From Bosea vaviloviae (GTDB lineage: Bacteria; Pseudomonadota; Alphaproteobacteria; Rhizobiales; Beijerinckiaceae): a stretch of 64,000 bases of DNA. The DNA is taken from the NCBI RefSeq assembly GCF_001741865.1, contig NZ_CP017147.1:1-64000 (forward strand), written 5' to 3'. Within the stretch, counting starts at the first letter, position 1. Every line of letters starts with the position of its first letter. The position numbers and the translations under genes were made by a program. The notes beneath the pieces are model-generated. The model was not told the origin of the DNA and did not search any database. It saw only the letters and a list, made by a program, of their open reading frames with translations. This document shows, piece after piece, positions 53,818 through 62,411 of this stretch.

Positions 53818-54960
53818 ATGACAATCGACAGCGCCATCTACGACCAGATCCGCGACACCACGCGCCGCTTCGCCGACGATGTCATCCGTCCCGCGGCAGT
53901 GGAACTTGACCGCAGCGAGGCGTTTCCAGCCGAGATCTACCAGCAGATGGCCGAGCTCGGCTTGTTCGGCATCACCGTCCCCGAAGCGCTCGGCGGGGCG
54001 GGGCTCGACACGCTGGCTTATACGATCGTCATGGAGGAGTTGTCCCGGGGCTACGCCTCGGTCGCCGACCAATGCGGCCTGGTCGAGCTGATCGGGACGC
54101 TGCTCACGCGCTACGGCACAGCCGCGCAGCAGGCGCGCCATCTGCCGGATATCCTCAAGGCCCGCACCCGCGTCGCCTATTGCCTCACCGAGGCGGAGGC
54201 CGGCTCGGATCTGTCCAATCTCAGGACGACGGCGAAGCCCACGGCCGAGGGCTGGGTGCTGAACGGCGGCAAGCTCTGGATCCACAACGCGCCGGTCGCC
54301 GATCTCGGCTTCGTGCTGGCTTCGACCGACCCGCAGGCCAGGCATCGCGGCATGAGCATCTTCATCGTCGATCTGCACGCCAAGGGCGTCTCGCGCGGCC
54401 AGAAGGAACACAAGATGGGCCAGCGCGCGAGCCAGGTCGGTGGGCTGAGCTTCGATGATGTCCTCTTGCCCAGCGACGCCTTGCTCGGCGAAATCAGTCG
54501 CGGCTTCCACATCATGATGAGCGTGCTGGAAAAGGGACGCGTCGGCATCGGCGCGCTGGCGGTCGGCATCGCCCAGGCCGGGCTGCAGGCCGCGCTCGGC
54601 TACGCCCGGGAGCGCCGCCAGTTCGGCAAGCCGATCATCGAGAACCAGGGCCTGCAATGGATGCTGGCTGATATGGCCAAGGACATCGCCGCCGGCCGCG
54701 CTTTGGTCGAACGGGCGGCCGGGCTGATCGACGCAGGAGCCTCGGCGACCTCGGCCGCCTCGATCGCCAAATGTTTTGCGAGCGACATGGCCGTCGCCCA
54801 GACCGCCAACGCCGTGCAGATTTTTGGCGGCACCGGCTACATCCAGGGTTTCGAGGTCGAACGCCTCTACCGCGACGCCAAGATCACGCAGATCTATGAA
54901 GGCACGAACCAGATTCAGCGCACGATCATCGCCAGGGAGTTGATGAAGAACGGCGCCTGA
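53818..54960 (+). CDS. Acyl-CoA dehydrogenase family protein
   Basis: FAD-dependent dehydrogenase, 380 residues, the usual length. YCLTEAEAGSDLSNLRTTA and GGKLWIHNAPVADLG line the FAD site, YARERRQFGKPIIENQGLQWMLADMA and QIFGGTGYIQGFEVERLYRDAKITQIYEGTNQIQ end the protein, with the catalytic base E361. Substrate acyl chain is not evident; it stands alone. ATG 53818 (MTIDSAIYDQIRD) gives family length though no ribosome site is clear; the frame runs 82 codons upstream through repeat DNA. Confidence 0.92.
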   Translation: MTIDSAIYDQIRDTTRRFADDVIRPAAVELDRSEAFPAEIYQQMAELGLFGITVPEALGGAGLDTLAYTIVMEELSRGYASVADQCGLVELIGTLLTRYGTAAQQARHLPDILKARTRVAYCLTEAEAGSDLSNLRTTAKPTAEGWVLNGGKLWIHNAPVADLGFVLASTDPQARHRGMSIFIVDLHAKGVSRGQKEHKMGQRASQVGGLSFDDVLLPSDALLGEISRGFHIMMSVLEKGRVGIGALAVGIAQAGLQAALGYARERRQFGKPIIENQGLQWMLADMAKDIAAGRALVERAAGLIDAGASATSAASIAKCFASDMAVAQTANAVQIFGGTGYIQGFEVERLYRDAKITQIYEGTNQIQRTIIARELMKNGA

Positions 54961-55218
54961 AACGGCGCGCGCTGATCCTGCTATTCGGCAAACGACCCGG
55001 GGGACTGCGGCAGGCGCCGCTCGCGCCGGCTTGATTTCTCCCGGGCTTGTCTCTCACATGCGGCGCTGGAGGGGCCGCATTTTGATCGATCGTCAGGACA
55101 TCGCCGGCAACCCGGAATGCAGCCGCCGGCCGGCGACGATCATCGGGATCGGCACTGCCTCGGTCCGCCACCTCATCGACCATTTCATCAGCCATCACCG
55201 GTCTCCAGGCGCCACCTC

Positions 55219-56742
55219 ATGAGCGTCGTCCTTGCTTGCGATCTCGGCGGCACCAGCTTCCGTGCCGCGCTCGTCGATGCGCAGGGCGTGACGCTCGCCG
55301 AGAGCATGATCCTGGGGCCGGCGAGCCTCGACCAGATGGGTTGGTCGGAGATCGAACCGACCGCATGGTGGCAGATCCTGATCGAAGCCTGCTCCGCAAT
55401 CGCGAAGGCGCAGCCGGCGCTGTTCTCTCATGTCCAGGCGGTGGCGATCTGCGGCGTCACGCGCACGCAAGTCTTCCTCGGACGCGACGGCGAGCCGTTG
55501 CGCCCCGCCATGACCTGGAAGGATACGCGCTCGGAAGCTGCCGCCACCCGCCTGCGCCAGCGGCTCGGCGACGCGCACCCCGAAAGCGCGCGGATCAACG
55601 CCTTCCATCCCCTGGCGCGCCTTGCCTGGTTGCGCGAGGAGGAGGAAGCGACCTTCCTGAGCCTCGGTTCGGTGCTGGAGCCGAAGGATTATCTGAATTT
55701 CAGGCTGACCGGCCGCCAGGCCGGCGACCCGGTCTCGATGGCGCGCCTGCTCGCCTCTGCCGAGATCGTCGCAGGCGCAGATCCGCTCGCCGCGGTCGGC
55801 CTCTCCTCGGCGATCCTGCCCGAGCTGCTGGAGCCTTGCCAGGCCGTCAGGCCGGTCCAGGCCGGTTTGCCCGCTCCGTTCGACACGATCGCGGGCGTGC
55901 CGGTGTTCTGCTCGTCCAACGACACCTGGGCCGCCGTCACCGGGCTCGGCGCCATGCGGCCGGGCTATGCCTACAACATCTCCGGCACAACCGAGGTGCT
56001 CGGCGTCGTCAGCGAGCACGCGGCAGAAGCCGAGGGGCTGATGACCGTCGACTGGCGCGGCCTGTCGCAGCTCGGCGGTCCCAGCCAGAACGGCGCCGAT
56101 ACGGTGTCCTGGCTGCTCTCGCTGCTGGCACGCGGCGATGGCGACCGCGCCGCCATCGGACGCGATATCGACGCCCTGCTCACTGGGCCGCGTCACGCCC
56201 AGCCGCTGCTCTTCCTGCCCTATCTGCAGGGCGAGCGCGTGCCTTACTGGAATCCGTCGCTGCGTGGCGCCTTCATCGGCCTCAATCGCCAGCATGGCGC
56301 GACCGACCTTGCCTGGGCAGTGCTGGAAGGCGTCGCCTTCCTCAACCGCATCGTGCTGGAGCGGGCGGAAGCCGCGCTCCGTGCGCCGGTCTCGGAAATC
56401 CGCTTCGGCGGCGGCGCGGCCAACAACCGGCTCTGGTGCCAGATCAAGGCCGATATCTGCCGCCGGCCTGTCGTGGTCGGCCATGCGAAGGAGCCTGGCA
56501 TCCTCGGCGCCGCGATCATCGCCTGGACGGGGCTTGGCCGCTTCGCCTCGCTCGCCGAGGCGCAGGCCGCGCTGGTCGGCGTCGCCGCGCGCTTCGAGCC
56601 CGACCCGGCGCGCGCCGCGCGCTACGACACCCTGTTTTCGCTCTACCGCCGCAGCGAAGCAGCGCTCGCGCCGATCTCGACCGAGCTTGCGGGCCTGTCG
56701 CGCAGCACTGATGCCCCGACCACGAGGAGGCCCGCGCCATGA
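55219..56742 (+). CDS. FGGY-family carbohydrate kinase (xylulokinase-like)
   Basis: Sugar kinase, 507 residues from ATG 55219. First phosphate loop VVLACDLGGTSFRAALVD, VAICGVTRTQVFLGRDGEPLRPAMTWKDTRS for the sugar, YNISGTTEVLGVVS, LPYLQGERVPYWNPSLRGAFIGL and the adenosine loop EIRFGGGAANNRLWCQIKADICRRPV. The family phosphorylates xylulose, ribulose, glycerol and related sugars. It heads an operon with SDR, ABC transporter and nucleoside hydrolase, so it probably phosphorylates the imported or released sugar. Confidence 0.9.
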   Translation: MSVVLACDLGGTSFRAALVDAQGVTLAESMILGPASLDQMGWSEIEPTAWWQILIEACSAIAKAQPALFSHVQAVAICGVTRTQVFLGRDGEPLRPAMTWKDTRSEAAATRLRQRLGDAHPESARINAFHPLARLAWLREEEEATFLSLGSVLEPKDYLNFRLTGRQAGDPVSMARLLASAEIVAGADPLAAVGLSSAILPELLEPCQAVRPVQAGLPAPFDTIAGVPVFCSSNDTWAAVTGLGAMRPGYAYNISGTTEVLGVVSEHAAEAEGLMTVDWRGLSQLGGPSQNGADTVSWLLSLLARGDGDRAAIGRDIDALLTGPRHAQPLLFLPYLQGERVPYWNPSLRGAFIGLNRQHGATDLAWAVLEGVAFLNRIVLERAEAALRAPVSEIRFGGGAANNRLWCQIKADICRRPVVVGHAKEPGILGAAIIAWTGLGRFASLAEAQAALVGVAARFEPDPARAARYDTLFSLYRRSEAALAPISTELAGLSRSTDAPTTRRPAP

Positions 56743-57518
56743 GCGCTCCCGTCACGCTCGTCACCGGCGCATCGGGCGGCATCGGCGGCGCGCTCGCCGC
56801 GATGTTGTCTGCTGCCGGCCATCGGCTCGTCCTCTCCGGGCTCGATGCCGCACCACTTGAGGAGATGGCCGAGGCAATCGCCCGCTCAGGCGGCGAGGTC
56901 GCGACGCTTGCCGGCGATGTCCGGGAACGCGATTTGCCGCAGGACCTCGTCGATCTCGCCATCGCGCGCTTTGGCCGGCTCGACAACCTCGTCACGGCGG
57001 CGGGAGCCTCCCGGTCCGTCAAGCTCGTCGAGATGGAAGACGATGAGTGGGACAAGCTCGTCGACATCAACCTGTCGGCGGTCTTCCGCATCTCCAAGGC
57101 CGTGACGAAGCAATTGATCGCACAGGGCGAGGGCGGCGCGATCGTCCACATCTCCTCGATCGCCCATGCCAATGGCGGTGCAAATCTCGCTTACGGCGCG
57201 GCCAAGGGTGGCGTCGCCACCTTGACCTATGGCATGGCCCAGCAGCTCGGCCCGCATGGGATCCGGGTCAACGCGGTCGCGCCCGGCATCATCGATACGC
57301 CGATGGTGCGGGGCGGCTTCGCGCAGCAATTCAACGCCCTGGTCGCGAGCGCGGCGGTCCGCACGCCGCTCGGCCGGCTGGGCAAGCCTGAGGATGTCGC
57401 AGCCGTGATCGCCTTCCTGCTCTCGCCCGGAGCCGCCTTCGTCACCGGCGCGCTGATCCCGATCACCGGCGGCATCGAGATCCTGTCGCCGCTCTCGACC
57501 ATCGCTAGGGGAGCCTGA
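56739..57518 (+). CDS. Short-chain dehydrogenase/reductase
   Basis: Classical SDR, 259 residues. Cofactor loop TGASGGIGG near residues 8-16, NxAG-like TAAGASRS, catalytic Ser in HISSIAHANGG, Y152 and K156 in AYGAAKGG. An Asp near the end of the second strand is not obvious, so cofactor choice is uncertain. Coupled by a 4-bp overlap to the kinase gene; likely oxidises or reduces a sugar or polyol before phosphorylation. Confidence 0.93.
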   Translation: MSAPVTLVTGASGGIGGALAAMLSAAGHRLVLSGLDAAPLEEMAEAIARSGGEVATLAGDVRERDLPQDLVDLAIARFGRLDNLVTAAGASRSVKLVEMEDDEWDKLVDINLSAVFRISKAVTKQLIAQGEGGAIVHISSIAHANGGANLAYGAAKGGVATLTYGMAQQLGPHGIRVNAVAPGIIDTPMVRGGFAQQFNALVASAAVRTPLGRLGKPEDVAAVIAFLLSPGAAFVTGALIPITGGIEILSPLSTIARGA

Positions 57519-57522
57519 GACG

Positions 57523-58479
57523 GTGCTTGGACTCAGCTGGCGCGATGTGGTCGGACATTATGGCACGGCGATCGCCGGGCTCGTCCTGATCGCCTTCTTC
57601 CTGATTTTCGCGCCGAATTTCGCCAGCCCGACCAATATCGTCAATGTGCTGAAGGATACGAGCTGCCTCGCCATCCTGGCGCTCGGCTTCGCGCTCGCCT
57701 TCACCGTCGCCGAGCTCGATCTCTCGATCGCCGAGACGGCGAGCCTGGCGGCCGTCGTCTGTGGCTGGCTGATCCAGTCGCAATATCCGCCCATCGTCGC
57801 CGTCGCGGCTGCGATCGGCGTCGGTGGCGCGCTCGGCCTGTTCAACGGTTTCGGCGTCACCGTGCTGCGCATCCCCTCGCTGATCATGACGCTGGGCACG
57901 GCGGCGATCGCCAAGGGCCTGGCCTTCATGATCACGCAGGGCATCGCCTTCGTCGGGCGCTGGCCGGTCGGTTTCACCGGGTTGGCGCGCGGCACCTCCT
58001 TCGGCATTCCCAATCTCGTCCTCTGGATGACGGCGGTCACGCTCTTCGCCTATGGCCTGGTCAAATGGACCCGCATCGGCGCGCATATGGTGGCGACCGG
58101 CGAGGCTGACGAAGCCGCGCGGCTCGCCGGCATTGCGACGGGCAGGATGAAGCGGATCGGCCTGCTGCTGACCGGGCTCTTCGCCGGCATCACGGCCATG
58201 CTGCTGGCGGCGAGCCTGTCCTCTGCCGCGCCCAATATGGCGGGCGATTATCTGCTCTATGCGATCGCCGCCATGCTGCTCGGCATGACCATGTTCGAGC
58301 CCGGCAAGCCCAATGTGCCCGGCACGGTCTTCGCCGCGCTGGTGCTGAAGGTTCTCGGCAATGGCTTGGTCATGATGGGCGCACCCTATTACGCTCAGGA
58401 TATCGTTCTCGGCGTCATCATCATCGGCTCGGTCGCCTTCTCGGCCAGCGCGATGAAGAAGGCGGCGTTCAAGGTCTGA
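57523..58479 (+). CDS. Sugar ABC transporter permease (RbsC/FrcC type)
   Basis: Inner-membrane permease, 318 residues, starting at GTG 57523 four bases after the SDR stop. Around nine hydrophobic segments; ALGFALAFTVAELDLSIAETASLAAVVCGW is the conserved RbsC-type region (usual form: GIDLSVG), and GEADEAARLAGIATGRMKRIGLLLTGLFAGI the cytoplasmic coupling loop. Works as a homodimer with the ATPase at 59676. Confidence 0.92.
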   Translation: MLGLSWRDVVGHYGTAIAGLVLIAFFLIFAPNFASPTNIVNVLKDTSCLAILALGFALAFTVAELDLSIAETASLAAVVCGWLIQSQYPPIVAVAAAIGVGGALGLFNGFGVTVLRIPSLIMTLGTAAIAKGLAFMITQGIAFVGRWPVGFTGLARGTSFGIPNLVLWMTAVTLFAYGLVKWTRIGAHMVATGEADEAARLAGIATGRMKRIGLLLTGLFAGITAMLLAASLSSAAPNMAGDYLLYAIAAMLLGMTMFEPGKPNVPGTVFAALVLKVLGNGLVMMGAPYYAQDIVLGVIIIGSVAFSASAMKKAAFKV

Positions 58480-58519
58480 AAGACAGGGTAAGTTCTAAAA
58501 GACAGGGGGAGAGTTCATC

Positions 58520-59461
58520 ATGTCAGGGTTTCGCAAATTCCTGGTCGCGACTGCGACGCTGGTCGCACTTTGCCAATCGGCTGGGGCCTTCGAGGTCGGC
58601 GTCATCGGCTTCCAGTTCTCCTCGGAGACGCATGCGCGCGTCGCCAATGCCGCCACCGCCGCGGCCAAGGCCAAGGGCTGGGGCGTGACGCTGCTGAACT
58701 CGGAAGGCTCGCTGCCCAAGCATGCCGAGCAGTTCGACGCGCTGATCGCCAAGAAGGTCGATGCGATCATCATCGCCATGGGCAAGCCGGTCGAGGCGGA
58801 CGCCCAGTTCAAGGCGGCCAAGGATGCCAAGATCCCGGTGATTACCGTGCAATCAGGCGCGAGCCCGCATGCGCTATTCGATATCCAGAGCAATGAATAC
58901 AAGATCGGCGCCGATGCCGCGCTCTATCTGCTCGGCCAGCTCGGCTATCAGGGCAGCATCGTCACCGCCCGCTTCGACCTCAACGTCGCCTCGCGCATCC
59001 GTGGCAAGGTGCTGGACAATGTGCTGGCCGAGAACCAGGGCGTGAAGGAGCTCGGCAAGTTCTCGATGGCCCGTACCCAGAGCTGGAGGGATGATGTCCG
59101 CGCCGGCATGCAGGCGCTGCTGCTGCAGAACCAGGGCAAGATCAACGGCATCTGGGCCTCCTTCGACGGCCAGGCCTACATCATCGACGACCTGCTGCAG
59201 GCCCAAGGCGTCAAGAAGGGCCAGATCCCACTGGTCTCGGTCGATGGCGGCAAGGAAACCTATGCCCGCATCGCCGACCCGGCCTCAACCTTCACCGCGA
59301 CGGTCTCGATCCCCTTCGAGGAGATGGGCAAGCAGGCGGTCGACGCGATCCAGACCATCGTCGTCGACAAGAAGCCGAAGGAGACGGTGACCAGCGGCCC
59401 CTATCTCTTCACCGAGGCCGTGCTGGTCGACAAGACCAATGTCGACAAGTTCCTGAAGTGA
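58520..59461 (+). CDS. Sugar ABC transporter substrate-binding protein (RbsB/FrcB type)
   Basis: Periplasmic binding protein, 313 residues. Signal peptide to about residue 23 (LVALCQSAGA). FEVGVIGFQFSSETHARVANAATAAAKAKGWGV, FDALIAKKVDAIIIA and GIWASFDGQAYIIDDLLQAQG are type I sugar-binding features. The promoter-proximal gap is 40 nt, so it is inside the operon. Confidence 0.92.
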   Translation: MSGFRKFLVATATLVALCQSAGAFEVGVIGFQFSSETHARVANAATAAAKAKGWGVTLLNSEGSLPKHAEQFDALIAKKVDAIIIAMGKPVEADAQFKAAKDAKIPVITVQSGASPHALFDIQSNEYKIGADAALYLLGQLGYQGSIVTARFDLNVASRIRGKVLDNVLAENQGVKELGKFSMARTQSWRDDVRAGMQALLLQNQGKINGIWASFDGQAYIIDDLLQAQGVKKGQIPLVSVDGGKETYARIADPASTFTATVSIPFEEMGKQAVDAIQTIVVDKKPKETVTSGPYLFTEAVLVDKTNVDKFLK

Positions 59462-59468
59462 GCTCTTG

Positions 59469-59663
59469 CCTTCTCCCCTCCCATCTCGGGCTTGCCCGAG
59501 ATGGGCAACCCAGAGTGTCAAAGTCGGCTGTTGCCGACTTTGATGGGGAGAAGGTGGCAGTGCGAAGCGCTGACGGATGAGGGATGTCACACATGCCCTC
59601 ATCCGTCCTTCCCTCATCCGACCCGGCTGACGCCGGGCCACCTTCTCCCCCGAGGGGAGAAGG
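59469..59663. repeat. Composite dispersed repeat inside the sugar ABC operon
   Basis: Begins CCTTCTCCCC and ends GGGGAGAAGG, with nested hairpins: CCCATCTCGGGC/GCCCGAGATGGG, CAAAGTCGGC/GCCGACTTTG and GGATGAGGG/CCCTCATCC. It carries no gene. Its right edge (GAGAAGGAAGG) forms the ribosome site of the ATPase gene. Confidence 0.75.
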
Positions 59664-59675
59664 AAGGAGCGCGTG

Positions 59676-60458
59676 ATGTCCACCGACAGCCTCGACAATC
59701 TGCCCACTCCCCTCCTCTCGCTGCGCGGCGTCAGCAAGAGCTATGGCGCCGTCGCCGCCGTGCGCGAGGTCGACCTCGACATCTTCCCCGGTGAGGTCGT
59801 GGCGATCTGCGGCGACAATGGCGCGGGCAAGTCGAGCCTGATCAAGGTCATCTCCGGCGCGGAGGAACCGACGGCCGGCGCGCTCGCCATGCGCGGCAAG
59901 CCAGTCGCTTTCGCTTCGCCGCAAGAGGCCCTCAAGCATGGCGTCGCAACGATCTACCAGGATCTCGCGCTTGCCCCGCGCCTCTCCATCGCCCAGAACG
60001 TCTTCATGGGCTCGGAGCTGACGAGGCCGGTCTTGCTGCCCTTCCTGCGTGTGCTCGACAAGGCGCGGATGCGGGAGCAGGCGCGCGGCTTCCTCGCGCA
60101 GCTCTCGGTCACTGTCGCCGACATGGACCGCCCGGTGGAGCGGCTCTCCGGCGGCCAGCGCCAGGCGGTCGCGATCTCGCGTGCCCTGCGCTGGAACGCC
60201 GAGATCATCATCATGGACGAGCCGACGGCGGCGCTGGGCGTCAAGGAGACGGCGCTGGTGCTCGACCTGATCCGCAAGTTGAAGGCGGACGGGCGCACCG
60301 TGATCCTGATCAGCCACAACATGCGCGATGTCGTGGCGCTGGCCGACCGGGTCGTGATCATGGGAGCGGGCCGCAAATATGTCGACCGGCCGATCGGCGA
60401 TCTCAGCGCCGACGACATCGCCCATATGATCATGAGCGGCAACGCCAAGGCGGCCTGA
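59676..60458 (+). CDS. Sugar ABC transporter ATP-binding protein, single-domain (FrcA-like)
   Basis: ATPase, 260 residues with one nucleotide-binding domain, unlike two-domain RbsA. Walker A GDNGAGKSS, Q-loop VATIYQDLALAPRLSIAQN, signature LSGGQRQAVAISRAL, Walker B IIIMDEPTAAL. Such single-domain forms occur in the fructose (Frc) systems of rhizobia. ATG 59676 has AAGGAAGGAG upstream, made partly by the repeat. Confidence 0.94.
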   Translation: MSTDSLDNLPTPLLSLRGVSKSYGAVAAVREVDLDIFPGEVVAICGDNGAGKSSLIKVISGAEEPTAGALAMRGKPVAFASPQEALKHGVATIYQDLALAPRLSIAQNVFMGSELTRPVLLPFLRVLDKARMREQARGFLAQLSVTVADMDRPVERLSGGQRQAVAISRALRWNAEIIIMDEPTAALGVKETALVLDLIRKLKADGRTVILISHNMRDVVALADRVVIMGAGRKYVDRPIGDLSADDIAHMIMSGNAKAA

Positions 60459-60462
60459 AGCG

Positions 60463-61389
60463 ATGCGCGAGACGATCATCATCGACACCGATCCGGGCCA
60501 GGACGACGCGGTTGCCCTGTTGCTCGCCTTCGCCAGCAGAGACCGGCTCGATCTGCGCGCCCTCACGACGGTCGCCGGCAATGTCCCCGTCGCCCAGACG
60601 ACCGCAAACGCGCTGCGCATCCGTGAGCTTGCCCGCGCCGAGACACCCGTCCATCGCGGTGCCGAAAGCCCCCTGCTCTTCCCACTCGAAACCGCCGAAT
60701 TCGTCTGCGGGCCGGACGGACTGGCCGGCGCCGATCTGCCGCCACCCCAGGGCGAACCCGCGCCCGGCCATGCCGTCGAGGCGATCATCGCACTTTGCCG
60801 CGCTGCGCCCGATGACAGCGTCACGCTCTGCCCGCTCGGGCCGCTGAGCAATCTCGCGCTCGCCTTCCGCCTCGCGCCCGACATCCTGCCGAAGGTGAAG
60901 CGCATCGTCTCGATGGGCGGGGCGCTCGGGCTCGGCAACATGACGCCGGCAGCCGAGTTCAACATCTATGTCGATCCTCATGCCGCGGCGATCGTCTATG
61001 GCTGCGGCCGGCCGATCGTGATGATGGGCCTTGGCGTGACGCATCAGGCGCTCGCTAGCCATGAACAGGTCGCCGCGATCGGCGCGCTCGGCACCGCGAC
61101 CGGCAAGGCGATCCACGGCATGCTGACACGGCCGCGACCCGGCGGGCTCGGCACCGCCGGTCACCCGATGCATGACCCCTGCGTCATCGCTTTCCTGCTC
61201 TGGCCCGAACTGTTCGAGGGACGCGATTGCTTCGTCGAAGTCGAGACCTCGGACGGTTCCCAGCGCGGCCGCACCACGATCGACTGGAACGGCCGGCTGA
61301 AACGCCCGGCCAATGCCCATGTCGTCGCGGGCGTGCAAGCACATGAACTGTTCGAGCGCATGACCCAGCGCCTCGCCACCCTCGCCTGA
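60463..61389 (+). CDS. Inosine-uridine preferring nucleoside hydrolase
   Basis: Calcium-dependent N-ribohydrolase, 308 residues, splitting nucleosides into base and ribose. IIIDTDPGQDDAVALLLA supplies the Ca2+-binding aspartates, VSMGGALGLGNMTPAAEFNIYVDPHAA the substrate loop and the Glu-Phe-Asn motif, and HPMHDPCVIAFLL the final Asp. It is last in the kinase/SDR/ABC operon, four bases after the ATPase stop. With a sugar kinase and sugar transporter, nucleoside or modified nucleoside uptake is a good guess. Confidence 0.93.
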   Translation: MRETIIIDTDPGQDDAVALLLAFASRDRLDLRALTTVAGNVPVAQTTANALRIRELARAETPVHRGAESPLLFPLETAEFVCGPDGLAGADLPPPQGEPAPGHAVEAIIALCRAAPDDSVTLCPLGPLSNLALAFRLAPDILPKVKRIVSMGGALGLGNMTPAAEFNIYVDPHAAAIVYGCGRPIVMMGLGVTHQALASHEQVAAIGALGTATGKAIHGMLTRPRPGGLGTAGHPMHDPCVIAFLLWPELFEGRDCFVEVETSDGSQRGRTTIDWNGRLKRPANAHVVAGVQAHELFERMTQRLATLA

Positions 61390-61472
61390 CCGGAAGACGT
61401 CGGCACGCCCTAAGTGGCTGGCTTGGAATGAACCGAGCGATATCAGAGACTTCCGATCGCTTGCCGTCATCC

Positions 61473-61587
61473 GCGCCGTCATCCTGGACAAGCCGCGTCA
61501 GCGGCGCAGCTCCGGGATCCATCGTAGAGCGCAGCTCCATACGATGGATCCCGGGTCGAAGCTTCGCTTCGCCCAGGATGACGGCGC
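61473..61587. repeat. Nested inverted repeat (ATCCTGG...CCAGGAT family)
   Basis: Outer arms GCGCCGTCATCCTGG and its exact complement at 61573-61587, inner arms CCGGGATCCATCGTA (61512-61526) and complement at 61540-61554. Both are perfect over 15 bp. No coding capacity. It follows the nucleoside hydrolase gene and may end its transcript. Confidence 0.8.
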
Positions 61588-61656
61588 GTAGGTGACAGAG
61601 ACAGAGCCCATTAAAATCTTTGGCTTCATTTCGCGTAAGGCTCCAAGGAGATCTGC

Positions 61657-62178
61657 ATGCCCCATTTCGTCGAAGAGCTTCAGCAGGAAGCGGCCGGCGC
61701 CATCGCGCGCATGAAGCAAGCCGCGCTCGCCGCCCGCCATATCCACGCTCGCGCCGAACTGATGCGGCACATGCTGACGACCGCACGCAAGGTCGCCGAC
61801 AAGCCAAAGGCCGAGGCTGTGGAGACCGTCGTGACCGAGTGGATGCAGGCCTGGAATCTCGAACGCACGCAATGGCCCCATATCGCCCGCGAGATGGAGA
61901 GCTTCACCGAGGCCTTCCACGACTACGCCAACGCGCCCTCGGACGCGCATGACGCCGCTTTGCGCGAAACCTGCGCGGCGCTCGACGCGGTGCTCGCGCG
62001 CGAGGGCACCTCAATCTCAGACCAGATGGCCTGGCGCTCTCAATGCGCCCATGGCTGGTGGGACAGGGTCAGCCCGACGCCTGCCGACCTGCCGGGCGGC
62101 AAGCCGCGCCCGTCCATTCCGCAGCCGGCAGCCAACACGCCGTTCTGGGACCAGGCTTGCGCCAACTTCTGCCGCTGA
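61657..62178 (+). CDS. Protein of unknown function, helical
   Basis: 173 residues, AAGGAG seven bases before ATG 61657. I do not recognise the family. The first 110 residues are strongly helical (VEELQQEAAGAIARMKQAALAARHIHARAELMRHML) and no signal peptide or membrane segment is present. The C-terminal part has several Trp (WRSQCAHGWWDRVSP, TPFWDQACANFC) and three Cys. It is alone between a repeat and a peptide-binding protein gene. Confidence 0.7.
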   Translation: MPHFVEELQQEAAGAIARMKQAALAARHIHARAELMRHMLTTARKVADKPKAEAVETVVTEWMQAWNLERTQWPHIAREMESFTEAFHDYANAPSDAHDAALRETCAALDAVLAREGTSISDQMAWRSQCAHGWWDRVSPTPADLPGGKPRPSIPQPAANTPFWDQACANFCR

Positions 62179-62411
62179 AACGGCCGTCAAGACGATCCTG
62201 TACCATGCATCTGAGCCATTTGGATAAGACGCCCCGCCTTGCAACCCTAGCAAATCCGCTACCCAGCTTGCTCGCATTCCAATAAGCTCCGTCCCAATCG
62301 GGACCAAGTTCCGGCCGGGCCGAGGCTCGCGCCATGGTCCCATGAAAAGATCGGACGGAGTTGGGCCTGAACGACCCCGATCCGCGCGATCACAAACTGG
62401 GGAAGCTGATC

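Noticed and set aside
55031..55222. 63-codon plus-strand frame just before the kinase gene
   Set aside because: No recognisable family and it overlaps the kinase start; could be leader RNA but nothing supports translation.
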